Positions 25,034-35,354 are shown, counted from the first letter of the stretch. The stretch: DNA of 64,000 bases from Loktanella sp. 5RATIMAR09 (GCF_001419985.1 NZ_LJAL01000003.1:186001-250000), one strand, 5' to 3'. Notes: a model not told the origin generated them from the sequence alone. Made by a program: numbers and translations.

Positions 25034-27132
25034 TGCGCGGTTTGTTCGTCATTTTGATGCTGTGTCTGCCTTTCTCGCTGCATGCTCAAGGGGCTGCGAC
25101 GCTTGTGGCGGATCGTGTTGCGCTGACCGAGGATGAACAGTTGATCGCGTCGGGCAATGTTGAAGTGCTCTATGACGGCAGCCGCCTGACCGCCAGCGAG
25201 ATTATATTTGATCGCGGCAGCGACACTTTACAGGTTATCGGGCCGATTATCATTCAGGGCGCCGACGGCACCATCTTTACCGCAGACCGTGCCACGCTTG
25301 ACCCCCGCCTTGAAAACGGGATCCTGCAAGGGGCGCGCATCGTGCTTGAGCAGCAGTTGCAAGTGGCATCAAACCAGATCGACCGCCGCGACGGACGCTA
25401 CTCGCAACTGTACAAGACCACGGCCACGTCTTGCCGGGTTTGTGGCACACAGACCCCTTTGTGGGAAATCCGCGCCGAGCAGGTTGTCCACGATTCAGAA
25501 GAACGGCAACTCTATTTCCGTAACGCCACCTTGCGCGTGCGCGGGATACCGGTTTTGTGGTTGCCGCGCATGCGCCTGCCCGACCCGTCGCTTGACCGCG
25601 CCAATGGCCTGTTGACCCCGGAACAGCGCAACACCACACAACTGGGTTTCGGGATCAAGCTGCCGTATTTCATCACGCTTGGTGATCATCGCGATCTGAC
25701 GCTGACGCCCTATATCTCACCGGAAACAACCACGCTCGAGCTGCGTTACCGGCAGGCGTTTGCCAACGGCACTCTCACGATGCAAGGGGCGGTCAGCGAC
25801 GATACATTGCTGCCGGAAGCGCGGTCTTATCTTTTCGCCGAAGGCCGGTTCACACTTGCCGATGCCTATCAACTCAACTTTGATATCGAAACGGCCAGTG
25901 ACCCTGCCTATCTTTTGGATTACGGCTATTCGGATATCGACCGGCTCGAGAGTGCGGTGCAACTCCTGCGCGTCATGGATGACACGCTCTTCAATGCAAG
26001 ACTGACGAATTACGAGTCGCTCCGTGACGACGAAGATGACGCATCCCTTCCACCCATCATCGCAGATCTGGGTTACGAAGCGCGCTATGCGCCTGCCTTT
26101 GGCGGTGTGTTGCGCTACGGCGCAAGCCTTGATGCCGCTTACAGATACAGCACAATCGACGGAGACGCCGGACGCGATGTCGGCCGCATGGGGGCGACAG
26201 GCGGATGGTCCGACAGTTGGGTCCTGCCTTATGGCTTAGTCGCAGAGATGCAAACCGCATTGCGCGCGGATGTCTATTTCGTCAGCGACGACAGCGCCTT
26301 CGAAGACGAGGATTTGCGCGCAGCCTCCAGTATCGGGGGGATATTGCGCTGGCCTCTGGGGCGCGTTGGCACAACGGGTGCCACGCATCTTTTGGAACCC
26401 GTTGTCAGCCTCAGCTGGGCCGAAACCTATGGCGCCACCCCACCCAATGAAGACAGCCTGCGCACCGAACTTGATCGTGCCAATCTTTTCGCCCTGTCGC
26501 GCTACGCGGGCGATGACCGCATCGAAACAGGTCTGCAAACAGCGGCCGGTCTGACATGGACGCGGCTGGGTTCAAGGGGGGTCAACTCGGTCCTCAGCTT
26601 TGGACGGGTGTTTCGTCAAGACGAACAGGACGGCTTTACCAAGACATCCGGACTGGACGGGCGCGATTCCGACTGGCTGCTTGCGGGCCAGTTTACCGCC
26701 CCTGGCGGCTTCCTCTTTGACACGCGCAGCCTGTGGAATGGTGTGGAGGATCTGACTGTCATCGACAGCCGCATCGCGTGGCAAAATGACCGCATATCGC
26801 TGGGTGCAAACTATGTCTGGTTGGGTCCGGACCCGGCGGAAGACCGCTTCGAAACCAGTTCGGAATGGACGGTTGATGCGGGCTTTGTCATCAATGACGC
26901 ATGGGCGCTTGACGTGGATGCACGCTATGATCTTGCAGAAGACCGGCCGGTGCGCGCAGGCGCAACCCTGCAATGGCGAAACGAATGTGTGACCGTCGAC
27001 GTTTCGGCCTCGCGCCGCTTTACGTCTTCCAGTACGGTTGAACCCACAACAACTTTCGGGATAAGCGGCTCTATCGGCAGCTTTTCCACAGGGCGCGCGA
27101 CGGGCGGGCCGGCGACAGGATGCGGAAACTGA
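25033..27132 (+). CDS. lptD: LPS assembly outer-membrane protein LptD
   Basis: A 699-residue OstA/LptD protein that inserts LPS into the outer leaflet. A signal peptide (about residues 1-20, LPFSLHAQGA) precedes an N-terminal jellyroll (about 25-140, containing DGSRLTASEIIFDRGSDTLQ) and a long beta-barrel region with many alternating aromatic strands. Cysteines in KTTATSCRVCGT and near the C-terminal TGCGN are placed to form the inter-domain disulfides known for LptD. It begins at the lptG stop (TGATG) and overlaps surA by 13 bases. Confidence 0.94.
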   Translation: MRGLFVILMLCLPFSLHAQGAATLVADRVALTEDEQLIASGNVEVLYDGSRLTASEIIFDRGSDTLQVIGPIIIQGADGTIFTADRATLDPRLENGILQGARIVLEQQLQVASNQIDRRDGRYSQLYKTTATSCRVCGTQTPLWEIRAEQVVHDSEERQLYFRNATLRVRGIPVLWLPRMRLPDPSLDRANGLLTPEQRNTTQLGFGIKLPYFITLGDHRDLTLTPYISPETTTLELRYRQAFANGTLTMQGAVSDDTLLPEARSYLFAEGRFTLADAYQLNFDIETASDPAYLLDYGYSDIDRLESAVQLLRVMDDTLFNARLTNYESLRDDEDDASLPPIIADLGYEARYAPAFGGVLRYGASLDAAYRYSTIDGDAGRDVGRMGATGGWSDSWVLPYGLVAEMQTALRADVYFVSDDSAFEDEDLRAASSIGGILRWPLGRVGTTGATHLLEPVVSLSWAETYGATPPNEDSLRTELDRANLFALSRYAGDDRIETGLQTAAGLTWTRLGSRGVNSVLSFGRVFRQDEQDGFTKTSGLDGRDSDWLLAGQFTAPGGFLFDTRSLWNGVEDLTVIDSRIAWQNDRISLGANYVWLGPDPAEDRFETSSEWTVDAGFVINDAWALDVDARYDLAEDRPVRAGATLQWRNECVTVDVSASRRFTSSSTVEPTTTFGISGSIGSFSTGRATGGPATGCGN

Positions 27133-28373
27133 AACGAATGACGAGTTTTGAGATGCTTAAAAGTCGGGTTATCGCGGCAGTCGCTGCGGCACTTATCGGG
27201 ACATGCGTAGCGACAAGTGCGGTCGCACAGGGTCAATTGACGCCGGTGATTACAGTGGATGACCGCGTCATCACCCAATACGAACTGACCCAGCGCATCC
27301 GCCTGCTTGAACTGTTCCGCACGCCGGGTGACCTGAATGAGGCCGCGCGCAATGCACTGATCGAGGATCGCCTGAAACAACAGGAAATGGCGCGGTTTGA
27401 CGTAACCATATCCGAAGACGTCCTCCAGCAGGAATTGGAAGCCTTCGCCGAGCGCGCCAATCTGACACTGCCACAGTTCACACAGGTTCTTGCGCAGAAC
27501 GGTGTCGATTTCGGCACGCTGCGCGATTTTGTCGGAATCGGTGTCTTGTGGCGGGACTATGTGCGCGCGCGTTTCAGGCGTCAGGTAACAATCACCGACA
27601 GCGATGTGGAACGCGCTATTGCGCAGCGCGGCAATGCGCGCTCGCAACTTGAGGTCCTTTTGTCGGAAATTATCATTGCAGCCCCACCCGATCGCGCCGC
27701 ACAGGCACAACAGGCGGCTGAACAGATTTCGCGGATGCGCTCTTTTGCCGAGTTTGAAGCCGCAGCGCGTCAGGTCTCGGCTCTGCCCTCCCGCGAGGAT
27801 GGCGGTCGCCTTGGGTGGCTGCCCCTTGATAACTATCCACCTCAGATTGGCGCCATCATCCTTGATCTGGAACCAGGCGAAGTCACCGAACCGATCGAGA
27901 TACCCAACGGTATCGCGCTATTCCAATTGCGCGGCACGCGCGAGGCCCTGCGCCCCGCACAGGCCCCCGTCAGCCTTGAATATGCCGCGTATTATATTCC
28001 CGGTGGCAAATCAGCCGCCGGCCTGCGCGCGGCCGCAACAGTCAGCGATCAGGTCGACACCTGCGACGATCTTTATGGCGTGGCGCGCAACCAACCCGTC
28101 GAGGTGCTGGACCGGTTGACGGTAGCCCCCTCTGAGATACCCGACGAAGTCGCGCTGGAACTGGCCCGCCTTGATCCGGGCGAAGTGTCTTACAACCTGA
28201 CGCGTGACAATGGCGAAACGCTTGTGTTCCTGATGCTTTGCGCGCGCAACGTCGAAGGCGCCGAAGACATTGATCCCGCGGCCGTGCGCCAGCAAATCCT
28301 CAGCCAGCGCCTGACAGCACTTGCCGATGCCCTGTTGGAAGACCTGCGGGCCTCTGCCGTTATCCGCCCCTGA
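27120..28373 (+). CDS. surA: Periplasmic chaperone/peptidyl-prolyl isomerase SurA
   Basis: A 417-residue SurA-family protein. A signal peptide ends near residue 37 (ATSAVAQG). The N-terminal chaperone domain begins ITVDDRVITQYELTQRI, and one parvulin-type domain lies at about residues 180-280 (SREDGGRLGWLP, followed by GIALFQLRGTR). It escorts outer-membrane proteins such as LptD, whose gene it overlaps by 13 bases. Three in-frame ATGs are close together, so the exact start is uncertain by up to 11 codons. Confidence 0.9.
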   Translation: MRKLKRMTSFEMLKSRVIAAVAAALIGTCVATSAVAQGQLTPVITVDDRVITQYELTQRIRLLELFRTPGDLNEAARNALIEDRLKQQEMARFDVTISEDVLQQELEAFAERANLTLPQFTQVLAQNGVDFGTLRDFVGIGVLWRDYVRARFRRQVTITDSDVERAIAQRGNARSQLEVLLSEIIIAAPPDRAAQAQQAAEQISRMRSFAEFEAAARQVSALPSREDGGRLGWLPLDNYPPQIGAIILDLEPGEVTEPIEIPNGIALFQLRGTREALRPAQAPVSLEYAAYYIPGGKSAAGLRAAATVSDQVDTCDDLYGVARNQPVEVLDRLTVAPSEIPDEVALELARLDPGEVSYNLTRDNGETLVFLMLCARNVEGAEDIDPAAVRQQILSQRLTALADALLEDLRASAVIRP

Positions 28374-29329
28374 TGCAGCCCATCGCCATCAGTTGCGGTG
28401 AACCGGCAGGGATCGGGCCAGAGATTGCCGTTGCCGCGTGGCAGGCGCTCAAGACCGAAGTACCGCTTTTGTGGATCGGTGATCCCACCCATTTGCCTGC
28501 GGGCACAGACGTGCATTGCGCGACCGATCCTGCCGATATTCACCCCTTCAAGATGACGGTTCTGGCACGCGATTTCGGCAGCCCCGCGATCCCCGGACAG
28601 CCCGATCCGCGCCATGCCAACGGTGTGATCGCCGCCATCGCCGATGGGGTGGCACTTGTGCAATCGGGTGCTGCGCGCGCGCTTTGCACCGCCCCTATCC
28701 ATAAGGCGGCGCTGATAGATGGCGCGGATTTTGCCTATCCGGGGCATACCGAATACCTCGCGGCCCTCGCGGGTACCGATCAGGTGGTGATGATGCTGGC
28801 CTGCGGCGCGCTGCGTGTCGTGCCCACAACCATCCACATCCCGCTTTCAAAGGTACCGTCAGCACTCACCGCCAGCCTTTTGACAGATACCCTGCTTGTC
28901 ACCCACGCCGCCCTGCGCCGCGATTTCGGCATCGCCACGCCGCGCATCGCTGTGGCGGGGCTGAACCCGCATGCGGGCGAAGACGGCAAGATCGGCCATG
29001 AAGAGCAAGAGATGATCATTCCCGTGCTGAACGCGCTCCGCGCCCAAGGCATGGATATCAGCGGTCCGATGTCCGCCGACACGATGTTTCACGCAGGCGC
29101 GCGCGCGCAGTATGATGTGGCCGTCTGCATGTATCATGATCAGGCGCTGATCCCGATCAAGACGCTCGATTTCTCGGGCGGCGTGAACGTGACCTTGGGC
29201 CTGCCATTTATCCGTACCTCGCCGGATCATGGCACGGCTTTTGATATCGCTGGCAAAGGCATGGCCGACGCCACCTCGATGATTGCCGCCATTCGCATGG
29301 CCGCGACAATGGCTGACGCTCGTGATTGA
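28373..29329 (+). CDS. pdxA: 4-hydroxythreonine-4-phosphate dehydrogenase
   Basis: A 318-residue PdxA, an NAD-dependent enzyme of the DXP-dependent pyridoxal phosphate pathway. The metal-binding histidines are seen in [19 protein letters not shown] and [10 protein letters not shown]. Length and motif order match the family. It begins at the last base of surA and shares eight bases with rsmA. The surA-pdxA-rsmA order is the same as in E. coli. Confidence 0.96.
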   Translation: MQPIAISCGEPAGIGPEIAVAAWQALKTEVPLLWIGDPTHLPAGTDVHCATDPADIHPFKMTVLARDFGSPAIPGQPDPRHANGVIAAIADGVALVQSGAARALCTAPIHKAALIDGADFAYPGHTEYLAALAGTDQVVMMLACGALRVVPTTIHIPLSKVPSALTASLLTDTLLVTHAALRRDFGIATPRIAVAGLNPHAGEDGKIGHEEQEMIIPVLNALRAQGMDISGPMSADTMFHAGARAQYDVAVCMYHDQALIPIKTLDFSGGVNVTLGLPFIRTSPDHGTAFDIAGKGMADATSMIAAIRMAATMADARD

Positions 29330-30161
29330 TCACCTGCCCCCCTTGCGCGACGTGATCGCGACGCATGAATTGGCCGCGAAGAAATCGCTGGGCCAGAACT
29401 TTCTGCTCGACCTCAACCTGACCGCCAAAATCGCGCGGTTGGCGGGGGATCTGACAGGCGCTGACGTGCTCGAAATCGGCCCCGGTCCGGGCGGGCTCAC
29501 GCGGGGTCTTTTGGCCGAGGGCGCGCGCCGTGTGCTGGCAATTGAAAAAGACCCCCGCTGTATGCCCGCTTTGGCCGAAATCGCCGCCGCCTATCCCGGA
29601 CGTCTGGAAACGATCAACGGCGATGCGCTCACGGTCAATCCGCTGGAACACCTGACCCAACCTATCAAGATTGCGGCAAACCTGCCCTATAACGTCGGGA
29701 CCGAGCTTTTGGTGCGCTGGCTGACCCCACCCGAATGGCCCCCGTTCTGGGACAGCCTGACGCTCATGTTCCAACGCGAAGTGGCACAACGCATTGTCGC
29801 AGCACCCGGCAGCAAGGCTTACGGCAGGCTGGCGTTGCTGGCGCAATGGCGCACGGATGCCAGAATCGTGCTGGAACTGCCACCCGAGGCCTTCAGCCCG
29901 CCCCCCAAAGTGAACTCCGCCGTGGTGCATCTTACCGCCCTGCCCGCACCGCGTTTTCCCGCTGATCCCGGCACGCTGAACAAAGTTGTGGCAGCCGCAT
30001 TCAACCAACGGCGCAAGATGCTGCGTTCAGCGCTGAAATCTGTCAGCCCCGATATTGAGGACCATCTGAATGCTGTAGGGATCAAACCCACCGAACGGGC
30101 CGAACAGGTGGGTCTCGAAGCATTCTGCGCCCTTGCGCGTTCATTGCACGCCGCAGGCTAG
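29322..30161 (+). CDS. rsmA: 16S rRNA dimethyladenosine transferase
   Basis: A 279-residue RsmA/KsgA, which dimethylates two adjacent adenines near the 3' end of 16S rRNA. GQNFLLD, the SAM-binding [16 protein letters not shown] and the catalytic NLPYNV are intact. The GTG start at 29322 gives the family-typical beginning ([14 protein letters not shown]); an upstream TTG would add 13 residues from within pdxA. It overlaps the pdxA stop by eight bases and is followed by a bidirectional terminator. Confidence 0.95.
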   Translation: MIDHLPPLRDVIATHELAAKKSLGQNFLLDLNLTAKIARLAGDLTGADVLEIGPGPGGLTRGLLAEGARRVLAIEKDPRCMPALAEIAAAYPGRLETINGDALTVNPLEHLTQPIKIAANLPYNVGTELLVRWLTPPEWPPFWDSLTLMFQREVAQRIVAAPGSKAYGRLALLAQWRTDARIVLELPPEAFSPPPKVNSAVVHLTALPAPRFPADPGTLNKVVAAAFNQRRKMLRSALKSVSPDIEDHLNAVGIKPTERAEQVGLEAFCALARSLHAAG

Positions 30162-30190
30162 CGCACACCACGCTTATCATCTTGCCCTGA

Positions 30191-30209
30191 AAACTCCCGC
30201 CGGAGGCAT
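30191..30209. repeat. Short interspersed element, copy 2
   Basis: AAACTCCCGCCGGAGGCAT lies between the rsmA stop and the terminator. CTCC and GGAG flank a CGCC loop. It corresponds to the elements at 19344 and 35317 with one base changed in the core. Confidence 0.5.
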
Positions 30210-30225
30210 CCCCACCCATCCAAAC

Positions 30226-30256
30226 AAAAAGCCCCCCGAAATCGGAGGGCTTTTGT
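30226..30256. terminator. Bidirectional intrinsic terminator between rsmA and the DUF4167 gene
   Basis: AAAAGCCCCCCGA pairs with TCGGAGGGCTTTT around a short AT loop, with one C/A mismatch. On the plus strand TTTTGTTTTATT follows; on the minus strand CTTTTTGTTTGG follows. It serves both convergent genes. Confidence 0.85.
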
Positions 30257-30257
30257 T

Positions 30258-30773
30258 TTATTCGGCGGCCTCTGGGGCGTTGTCGTTCTTGGGCCCCTCA
30301 TCGGGGGCTTTGCGCGGCTTGCGCGGTTGGCGCGGGCGCTTTGGTTTTGCTTCTGGCGTCTCTACCAGACCACTGTCACCTTCGTTGGCAGTCTCGGGCT
30401 GGTCCATCACCGCGGGATCATTCCCAGCTTCTTCCTGCGCGTTCAAACGTTCCTGACGCTCGCGGTCACGCTCGGCCTGACGCTGACGGTTCTGTTCTTC
30501 CTGTTCTTCACGCTTGGCGTCCACTTCGCGCTGCGCTTCGGCCAGCATGCGCGTGTAGTGTTCGGCGTGCTGGGCAAAATTTTCCGCATCCACACGGTCG
30601 CCCGACAAAACGGCGTCGCGGTGAAGTTGGTTATATTTTTCAATAATTTGCTGCGGTGTACCGCGCACTTTGCCATCAGGTCCCGAGCTGTCAAACACCC
30701 GGTTGATGATGTTACCGCCCGTGGGCCGGTTGTTGCGATTCTTATTTCGCGACCGTGACTTAGATGATCTCAT
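30258..30773 (-). CDS. DUF4167 domain protein
   Basis: A 171-residue protein whose first 75 residues match DUF4167: a basic start (RSSKSRSRNKNRNNRPTGG) then NIINRVFDSSGPDGKVRGT and a helix with DAENFAQHAEHYTRML. The rest is charged and low complexity: a Glu/Gln/Arg coiled coil followed by a Pro/Lys tail. It is widespread in alphaproteobacteria next to prmC-prfA, as here. The basic N-terminus suggests nucleic-acid binding, but the function is unproven. Confidence 0.88.
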   Translation of the reverse strand: MRSSKSRSRNKNRNNRPTGGNIINRVFDSSGPDGKVRGTPQQIIEKYNQLHRDAVLSGDRVDAENFAQHAEHYTRMLAEAQREVDAKREEQEEQNRQRQAERDRERQERLNAQEEAGNDPAVMDQPETANEGDSGLVETPEAKPKRPRQPRKPRKAPDEGPKNDNAPEAAE

Positions 30774-30991
30774 AAGTTGCTTTCAAGCCTTTGGCTGTCG
30801 TTGCTGGGCCAATGTCGCGCTAAAAGCGCGTCTCAAATCTGTAGCCTTGCGATGTTTGGCGACTGATCGGGGGGAGGTTAGTGGCGAGCCTCGTCCCATC
30901 CGATGGGACTGAATAAGCATGTGGGGGGGTGCAAGACAAGACTAAAGTGCGCAAAAGGCGTGTTTTTGCCAGTTAATGTGGTACTGGCGGG
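30774..30991. other. 218-base gap with two perfect palindromes
   Basis: No credible gene is seen. It contains CGCGCTAAAAGCGCG (30816-30830, 6-3-6) and GTCCCATCCGATGGGAC (30893-30909, 8-1-8). The region holds the promoter for the DUF4167 gene and the end of the prfA-prmC transcript; no T-run marks a clear terminator. Confidence 0.4.
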
Positions 30992-31840
30992 TCAGGAACG
31001 CCTTGTTTTACCCGTCACAACGCGGTCGCGGCCATCAAGGTCGGGAATCACAAAAACATGCGCCAGCCCCCCCTGCCGCATCAGTTCAGCCACCGCAGCG
31101 CCTTGTGTCGATCCGATCTCAAAGATCAACCGGCCATCGGGTTCCAGCACATTTTGCGCCTGCGCAATGATGGTACGATAGGCGGAGAATCCATCGGCCT
31201 CATCGGTCAGCGCCAAACGCGGCTCCCATTCTCGCACATCACGCGACAGGCCCGCCATTTCATCGGCGGCAATATAGGGCGGGTTCGCCACGATCAGATC
31301 AAAGCGCCGCCGAATACCCGCCGTCCAGTCGCTTTGCACAAAGGTCGCTCTGTCATCCACGTGGTGCCGCTGCGCATTGCGCAAGGCCACGGCAAGCGCC
31401 TTTGGCGACACATCGGCCCCCACACCAACCGCGCCCGGGTTTTCGGCCAACAGCGTGACCAGAATACAACCCGATCCCGTCCCGAGATCCAGCACACGCG
31501 CGAAAGGATCACGCAGGGCCACATCAATCAGCGTTTCGGTTTCAGGGCGCGGATCAAGGACATCCTTTGTAACCTCGAAATCCCGCCCATAAAACGCACG
31601 TGACCCGATCAGATGCGACACAGGCTCGAACCGCGAGCGGCGGGCGATCAGGTGGTCAAAACGTGTTGTCACCTCGTCCGATACCGGCTCTGGCAAGATC
31701 AGCGTCAACCGCCCTGCATCAACGCCGGCAGCATAGGCGAGAAGCTTGCGCGCATCCCGCGCGGCATCTGGCACCCCAGCTTTGGTAAGGTGCTGAACAG
31801 CCGCCGCCAGTGCCTGACTGCCGGTCTTGGCGTCACTCAC
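30992..31840 (-). CDS. prmC: Peptide chain release factor N5-glutamine methyltransferase
   Basis: A 282-residue PrmC/HemK that methylates the glutamine of the GGQ motif in release factors. The SAM-binding [16 protein letters not shown] and the catalytic NPPY ([13 protein letters not shown]) are intact, following an N-terminal helical domain. It starts with GTG, overlapping the prfA stop in a GTGA. This places the modifying enzyme directly downstream of its substrate's gene. Confidence 0.96.
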   Translation of the reverse strand: MSDAKTGSQALAAAVQHLTKAGVPDAARDARKLLAYAAGVDAGRLTLILPEPVSDEVTTRFDHLIARRSRFEPVSHLIGSRAFYGRDFEVTKDVLDPRPETETLIDVALRDPFARVLDLGTGSGCILVTLLAENPGAVGVGADVSPKALAVALRNAQRHHVDDRATFVQSDWTAGIRRRFDLIVANPPYIAADEMAGLSRDVREWEPRLALTDEADGFSAYRTIIAQAQNVLEPDGRLIFEIGSTQGAAVAELMRQGGLAHVFVIPDLDGRDRVVTGKTRRS

Positions 31841-32892
31841 GCGCCCATCTCGGCCAGCAGCGTCGCTTGCGCGTCTGACTGCAAGGCGTCGATGATCTCA
31901 TCCAGATCGCCCTGCATCACCTGCCCCAAGGAATAAAGTGTGAGGTTGATCCGGTGATCCGTCAGGCGGCCTTGCGGGAAATTATAGGTTCTGATCCGCT
32001 CCGAGCGGTCCCCCGAGCCGACCTGGCTTTTCCGATCCGCCGAACGTTCGCTGTCCACACGCTGGCGCTCCAGATCGAACAGGCGCGTTTTCAGCACCTG
32101 CATCGCAATCTCGCGGTTGCGGTGCTGGGATTTTTCAGAGCTGACCACGATGATCCCTGTGGGAATATGCAGGATCCGCACCGCACTATCCGTGGTATTG
32201 ACGTGCTGTCCCCCAGATCCCGACGCGCGCATCGTATCAATGCGCAAATCATTTGCGTTGATCTCGATATCCACGTCCTCGGCCTCGGGCAGCACGGCCA
32301 CCGTTGCAGCAGAGGTGTGAATACGCCCGCCACTCTCGGTTTCCGGCACACGCTGCACGCGGTGCACACCGCTCTCATATTTCAGCCTTGCGAATACGCC
32401 ATCACCGACAACCCGTGCGACAACCTCTTTCACGCCGCCAAGTTCGCTCAGGCTTTCCTCGAGGATTTCGAACTTCCAACCCTGTTTTTCAGCATAGCGC
32501 TGATACATCCGCAGCAAATCAGCCGCAAATAGCCCCGCCTCATCACCCCCCGTGCCAGGCCGGATTTCAAGCAAGGCAGGGCGGCTGTCCGCAGCATCTT
32601 TCGGCAAGAGCGCCAATTGCACATCATGCTCGGACACTTCCAGCGCCGCTTTCAGGTCAGGCAATTCAGCCTCGGCCAATTCCTTCATTTCCGGATCGGC
32701 CAGCATCGCCTCGGCATCAGCAATCTGCGCGAGCAGGCCCTTGTAGGCCGTCACGGTTTCCACGACGGGGCGCAGATCAGCATATTCCTTGCCCAGTTTG
32801 GCAATATCATTGCCCGCGGCACCACTGGACATTTTCGCCTCCAGAAACTGGAAACGGTCAATCAGCTGTTCAATTTTATCAGATGCGATCAT
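31837..32892 (-). CDS. prfA: Peptide chain release factor 1
   Basis: A 351-residue RF1, which reads UAA and UAG stop codons. The GGQ motif is at residues 227-229 ([14 protein letters not shown]), and the PxT codon-recognition loop appears as PET at 183-185 in [10 protein letters not shown]. Length is standard for alphaproteobacteria. It is translationally coupled to prmC by a four-base overlap. Confidence 0.97.
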   Translation of the reverse strand: MIASDKIEQLIDRFQFLEAKMSSGAAGNDIAKLGKEYADLRPVVETVTAYKGLLAQIADAEAMLADPEMKELAEAELPDLKAALEVSEHDVQLALLPKDAADSRPALLEIRPGTGGDEAGLFAADLLRMYQRYAEKQGWKFEILEESLSELGGVKEVVARVVGDGVFARLKYESGVHRVQRVPETESGGRIHTSAATVAVLPEAEDVDIEINANDLRIDTMRASGSGGQHVNTTDSAVRILHIPTGIIVVSSEKSQHRNREIAMQVLKTRLFDLERQRVDSERSADRKSQVGSGDRSERIRTYNFPQGRLTDHRINLTLYSLGQVMQGDLDEIIDALQSDAQATLLAEMGA

Positions 32893-32910
32893 GGAGCACC
32901 GATTGGCGGA

Positions 32911-33342
32911 TCAAAGCGGCTCGGTCAAGGGGGCAAGCGTTTCTAGCCAGCTTTCAATGCGCGCCTTATTCACACCCATATCCGACTGGCCAAAGCGCAA
33001 CCTGCCATAAATCACAAGCAGATCGCCCTGCACGGCGACGGTCGTGTGATCGGGAAAGCCCCACAAAAGCGACCGTGTTTGAAAAGTAATCATACCCTCC
33101 GCCACACTGCCCGCAAGTAACCGTGTCCGTGGCGTCGCGAGGGCCCGCCCTTCAACCATCGCCAACACATCGACCGCGGGGGCAGTGATGCGGCGTACGG
33201 CAAGAAACGACCCCGCCCCCTCGGTATCACCGGGCGTGGTCACATCGGGCATTTGATGCCAGCGCGCTGTATCATTCGGCGCAAACCGCACATAGGCCAT
33301 CAAGCCAACGACCAGCACCGCTAAAATAGTCAAAATCCGCAA
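32911..33342 (-). CDS. Membrane-anchored DUF1499-like protein
   Basis: A 143-residue protein with one N-terminal hydrophobic segment (residues 3-17, ILTILAVLVVGLMAY) and an extracytoplasmic domain. VGLMAYVRFAPNDTARWH and the later LLWGFPDHTTVAVQGD resemble the DUF1499 family; I cannot confirm the match. The TTG start was chosen because AGGAG lies six bases upstream, and the longer in-frame extension overlaps the agmatinase gene. Function unknown. Confidence 0.65.
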   Translation of the reverse strand: MRILTILAVLVVGLMAYVRFAPNDTARWHQMPDVTTPGDTEGAGSFLAVRRITAPAVDVLAMVEGRALATPRTRLLAGSVAEGMITFQTRSLLWGFPDHTTVAVQGDLLVIYGRLRFGQSDMGVNKARIESWLETLAPLTEPL

Positions 33343-33379
33343 TCTACTCTCCTGACTTCTATCTCTACGACCTTTTCGT

Positions 33380-34321
33380 CTACCTGTAGGGCACACCCGG
33401 CAAGATCGACAGCATTTCGAACATCAAATTCGCCCCCGTCAGTGCGGTATTCCCAGATGGATCATAGGGGGGGGATACCTCGACCAGATCACAACCGACG
33501 ATATTCAAGCCCCGCAACCCACGGATCAGCTCAAGCGCCTGCGGTGTGGTCAGCCCGCCAATCTCTGGCGTGCCTGTGCCCGGCGCATAAGCGGGGTCCA
33601 GACTGTCGATGTCATAGGTGATATAGCAAGGCTGGTCACCGATCGCGGCCTTGATCTCGGCCGCGAGGGGCGTCAGCGATTTATGCCACAACGCGGGCGC
33701 CAGATATTGGTTGAACCCCCAACCCGCAGCTTCTGTAAAGTCGTCCGCCGTGTATCCCGTACCACGCAGCCCGATCTGGAACACCTTGTCCGCCGTAATC
33801 AGCCCCTCTTCATAGGCACGGCGGAACACCGTGCCATGGGTTTCACGTTCGCCGAACATTTCGTCGTTCACATCGGCATGGGCATCGACATGGACCAACG
33901 CAACCGGCCCGTGCTTGGCAGCCACCGCGCGCAGCACAGGCAAGGTCAGCGTATGATCACCGCCCAGCGTCATCGGAATAAAGTCATGCTTCAGGTGCGC
34001 GGCATAAGTCTCTGTAATAATGCGGATACTTTCGCTCAAGGAAAACGTATTGATCGCCACATCCCCAAGGTCCGCGCATTGCAGCGCATCAAAGGGGGCC
34101 GCACCTGTCTGGATATTATAGGGGCGGATCATTGCCGATTGCTCGCGCAACTGCTTGGGCCCCATCCGTGTGCCTGACCGCCATGACGTGCCGATATCCA
34201 TCGGGATACCGATAAACCCGACATCAAGCGCGGCGGCTTCGCTTGCTTCAGGCAGGCGCATGAATGTTTGCGGCCCCGAAAACCGCGCGAGATCATTCCC
34301 CGATATCGGCTGGTTTGGCAT
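33380..34321 (-). CDS. Ureohydrolase (agmatinase-like), second of a tandem pair
   Basis: A 313-residue arginase/agmatinase-superfamily enzyme that hydrolyses a guanidino group to urea. The two-metal centre is complete: LGGDHTLT, VHVDAHADVN and YDIDSLDPAYAPGTG. The SpeB-like PGTGTPEIGGLT loop favours agmatine or another guanidino compound over arginine. The ATG overlaps the stop of the upstream ureohydrolase by one base (TAATG). The substrate could be agmatine, guanidinobutyrate, guanidinopropionate or guanidine. Confidence 0.9.
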   Translation of the reverse strand: MPNQPISGNDLARFSGPQTFMRLPEASEAAALDVGFIGIPMDIGTSWRSGTRMGPKQLREQSAMIRPYNIQTGAAPFDALQCADLGDVAINTFSLSESIRIITETYAAHLKHDFIPMTLGGDHTLTLPVLRAVAAKHGPVALVHVDAHADVNDEMFGERETHGTVFRRAYEEGLITADKVFQIGLRGTGYTADDFTEAAGWGFNQYLAPALWHKSLTPLAAEIKAAIGDQPCYITYDIDSLDPAYAPGTGTPEIGGLTTPQALELIRGLRGLNIVGCDLVEVSPPYDPSGNTALTGANLMFEMLSILPGVPYR

Positions 34322-35289
34322 TACTTTTTCCTTTTGTTCCAGAGTGAAAGACAGCAAAGTTCCATCGCGACATGGGCCCCTGCAATCGCGGTCGCCCCTG
34401 TGGTATCATAGGGGGGCGAAACCTCGACAATATCGCCACCCACCATGTTGATCCCCGCCATATCCCGCAAGATCGCGGCGGCCTGCCAGGACGCAAGGCC
34501 ACCCCAGACAGGCGTGCCGGTACCCGGCGCAAAGGCCGGATCAAGGGCGTCGATGTCAAAGGTCACATAGGCCGGATGATCGCCCACGCGGGCCTTGATC
34601 TGTTCGGCAACCCAGGCGCTGCCCTTTTCGTGGCACGTGCGGGCGTCAATGTAGGGCATCCCTAGATAGTCCTCACATTCCGTACGAATACCGATCTGGA
34701 CAGACCGCGTCACATCAACAAGGCCCAGTTTCACCGCCTTGTACATCATCGTGCCATGGTCGATGCGCGTCATGTCGTCATCCGGCCAAAGATCGGAATG
34801 GGCATCGAACTGCACCACCGACATCGGTCCGTATTTTTCGGCATAGGCGCGCAGGATCGGCAAGGTGATGAAGTGATCACCGCCCAAAGTCACCGTTCCA
34901 CAGCCCTGCGCCAATATACCCGCGATGTGGGCCTCAACCAAAGCGGGCACACCAGCAACATTGGCGTAATCAAAGGCCATATCGCCATAATCGGCGATGG
35001 CAAATTCGCTCAATGGGTCAAACCCGTCCCAGCCGTAAGGCGGATCATAGGGTTGCAGGCTTGACGCCTCGCGGATCGCGCGCGGGCCGAAACGGGTGCC
35101 CGGCCGGTGGGTGACCGCCTGATCGAACGGCACACCTGTGACAGCCAGGTCAAAGCCGGCCAAATCCTTGGTGTACATCCGGCGCAAGAACGACGTCGCC
35201 CCGCCAAAAGCGTTCTCATAGGCCAACCCGCGCCGCGCTGTCGCGGTGAATGCGCCGTCAACGGTCTCTTTCGCTTTATCCAGTGTCAC
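34321..35289 (-). CDS. Ureohydrolase (agmatinase-like), first of a tandem pair
   Basis: A 322-residue paralogue of the following gene with metal motifs LGGDHFITLP, VQFDAHSDLWP and FDIDALDPAFAPGTG. It has a longer N-terminus and different loops (AHSDLWPDDDMTRIDHGTMM) from its partner, so the two probably differ in substrate or form a hetero-oligomer. It is coupled to the second gene by a one-base overlap and preceded by the M20 hydrolase 65 bases away in the same direction. Confidence 0.9.
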   Translation of the reverse strand: MTLDKAKETVDGAFTATARRGLAYENAFGGATSFLRRMYTKDLAGFDLAVTGVPFDQAVTHRPGTRFGPRAIREASSLQPYDPPYGWDGFDPLSEFAIADYGDMAFDYANVAGVPALVEAHIAGILAQGCGTVTLGGDHFITLPILRAYAEKYGPMSVVQFDAHSDLWPDDDMTRIDHGTMMYKAVKLGLVDVTRSVQIGIRTECEDYLGMPYIDARTCHEKGSAWVAEQIKARVGDHPAYVTFDIDALDPAFAPGTGTPVWGGLASWQAAAILRDMAGINMVGGDIVEVSPPYDTTGATAIAGAHVAMELCCLSLWNKRKK

Positions 35290-35316
35290 GAACCCACCCT
35301 CTTTCCATGTCCAATC

Positions 35317-35335
35317 AAACTTCCGCCGGAGGCTC
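35317..35335. repeat. Short interspersed element, copy 3
   Basis: AAACTTCCGCCGGAGGCTC lies in the 65-base gap between the M20 hydrolase and the ureohydrolase genes, matching copies at 19344 and 30191. It could act as a hairpin between genes of the same operon. Confidence 0.5.
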
Positions 35336-35354
35336 CAACGCTTGCAAAAAAATT

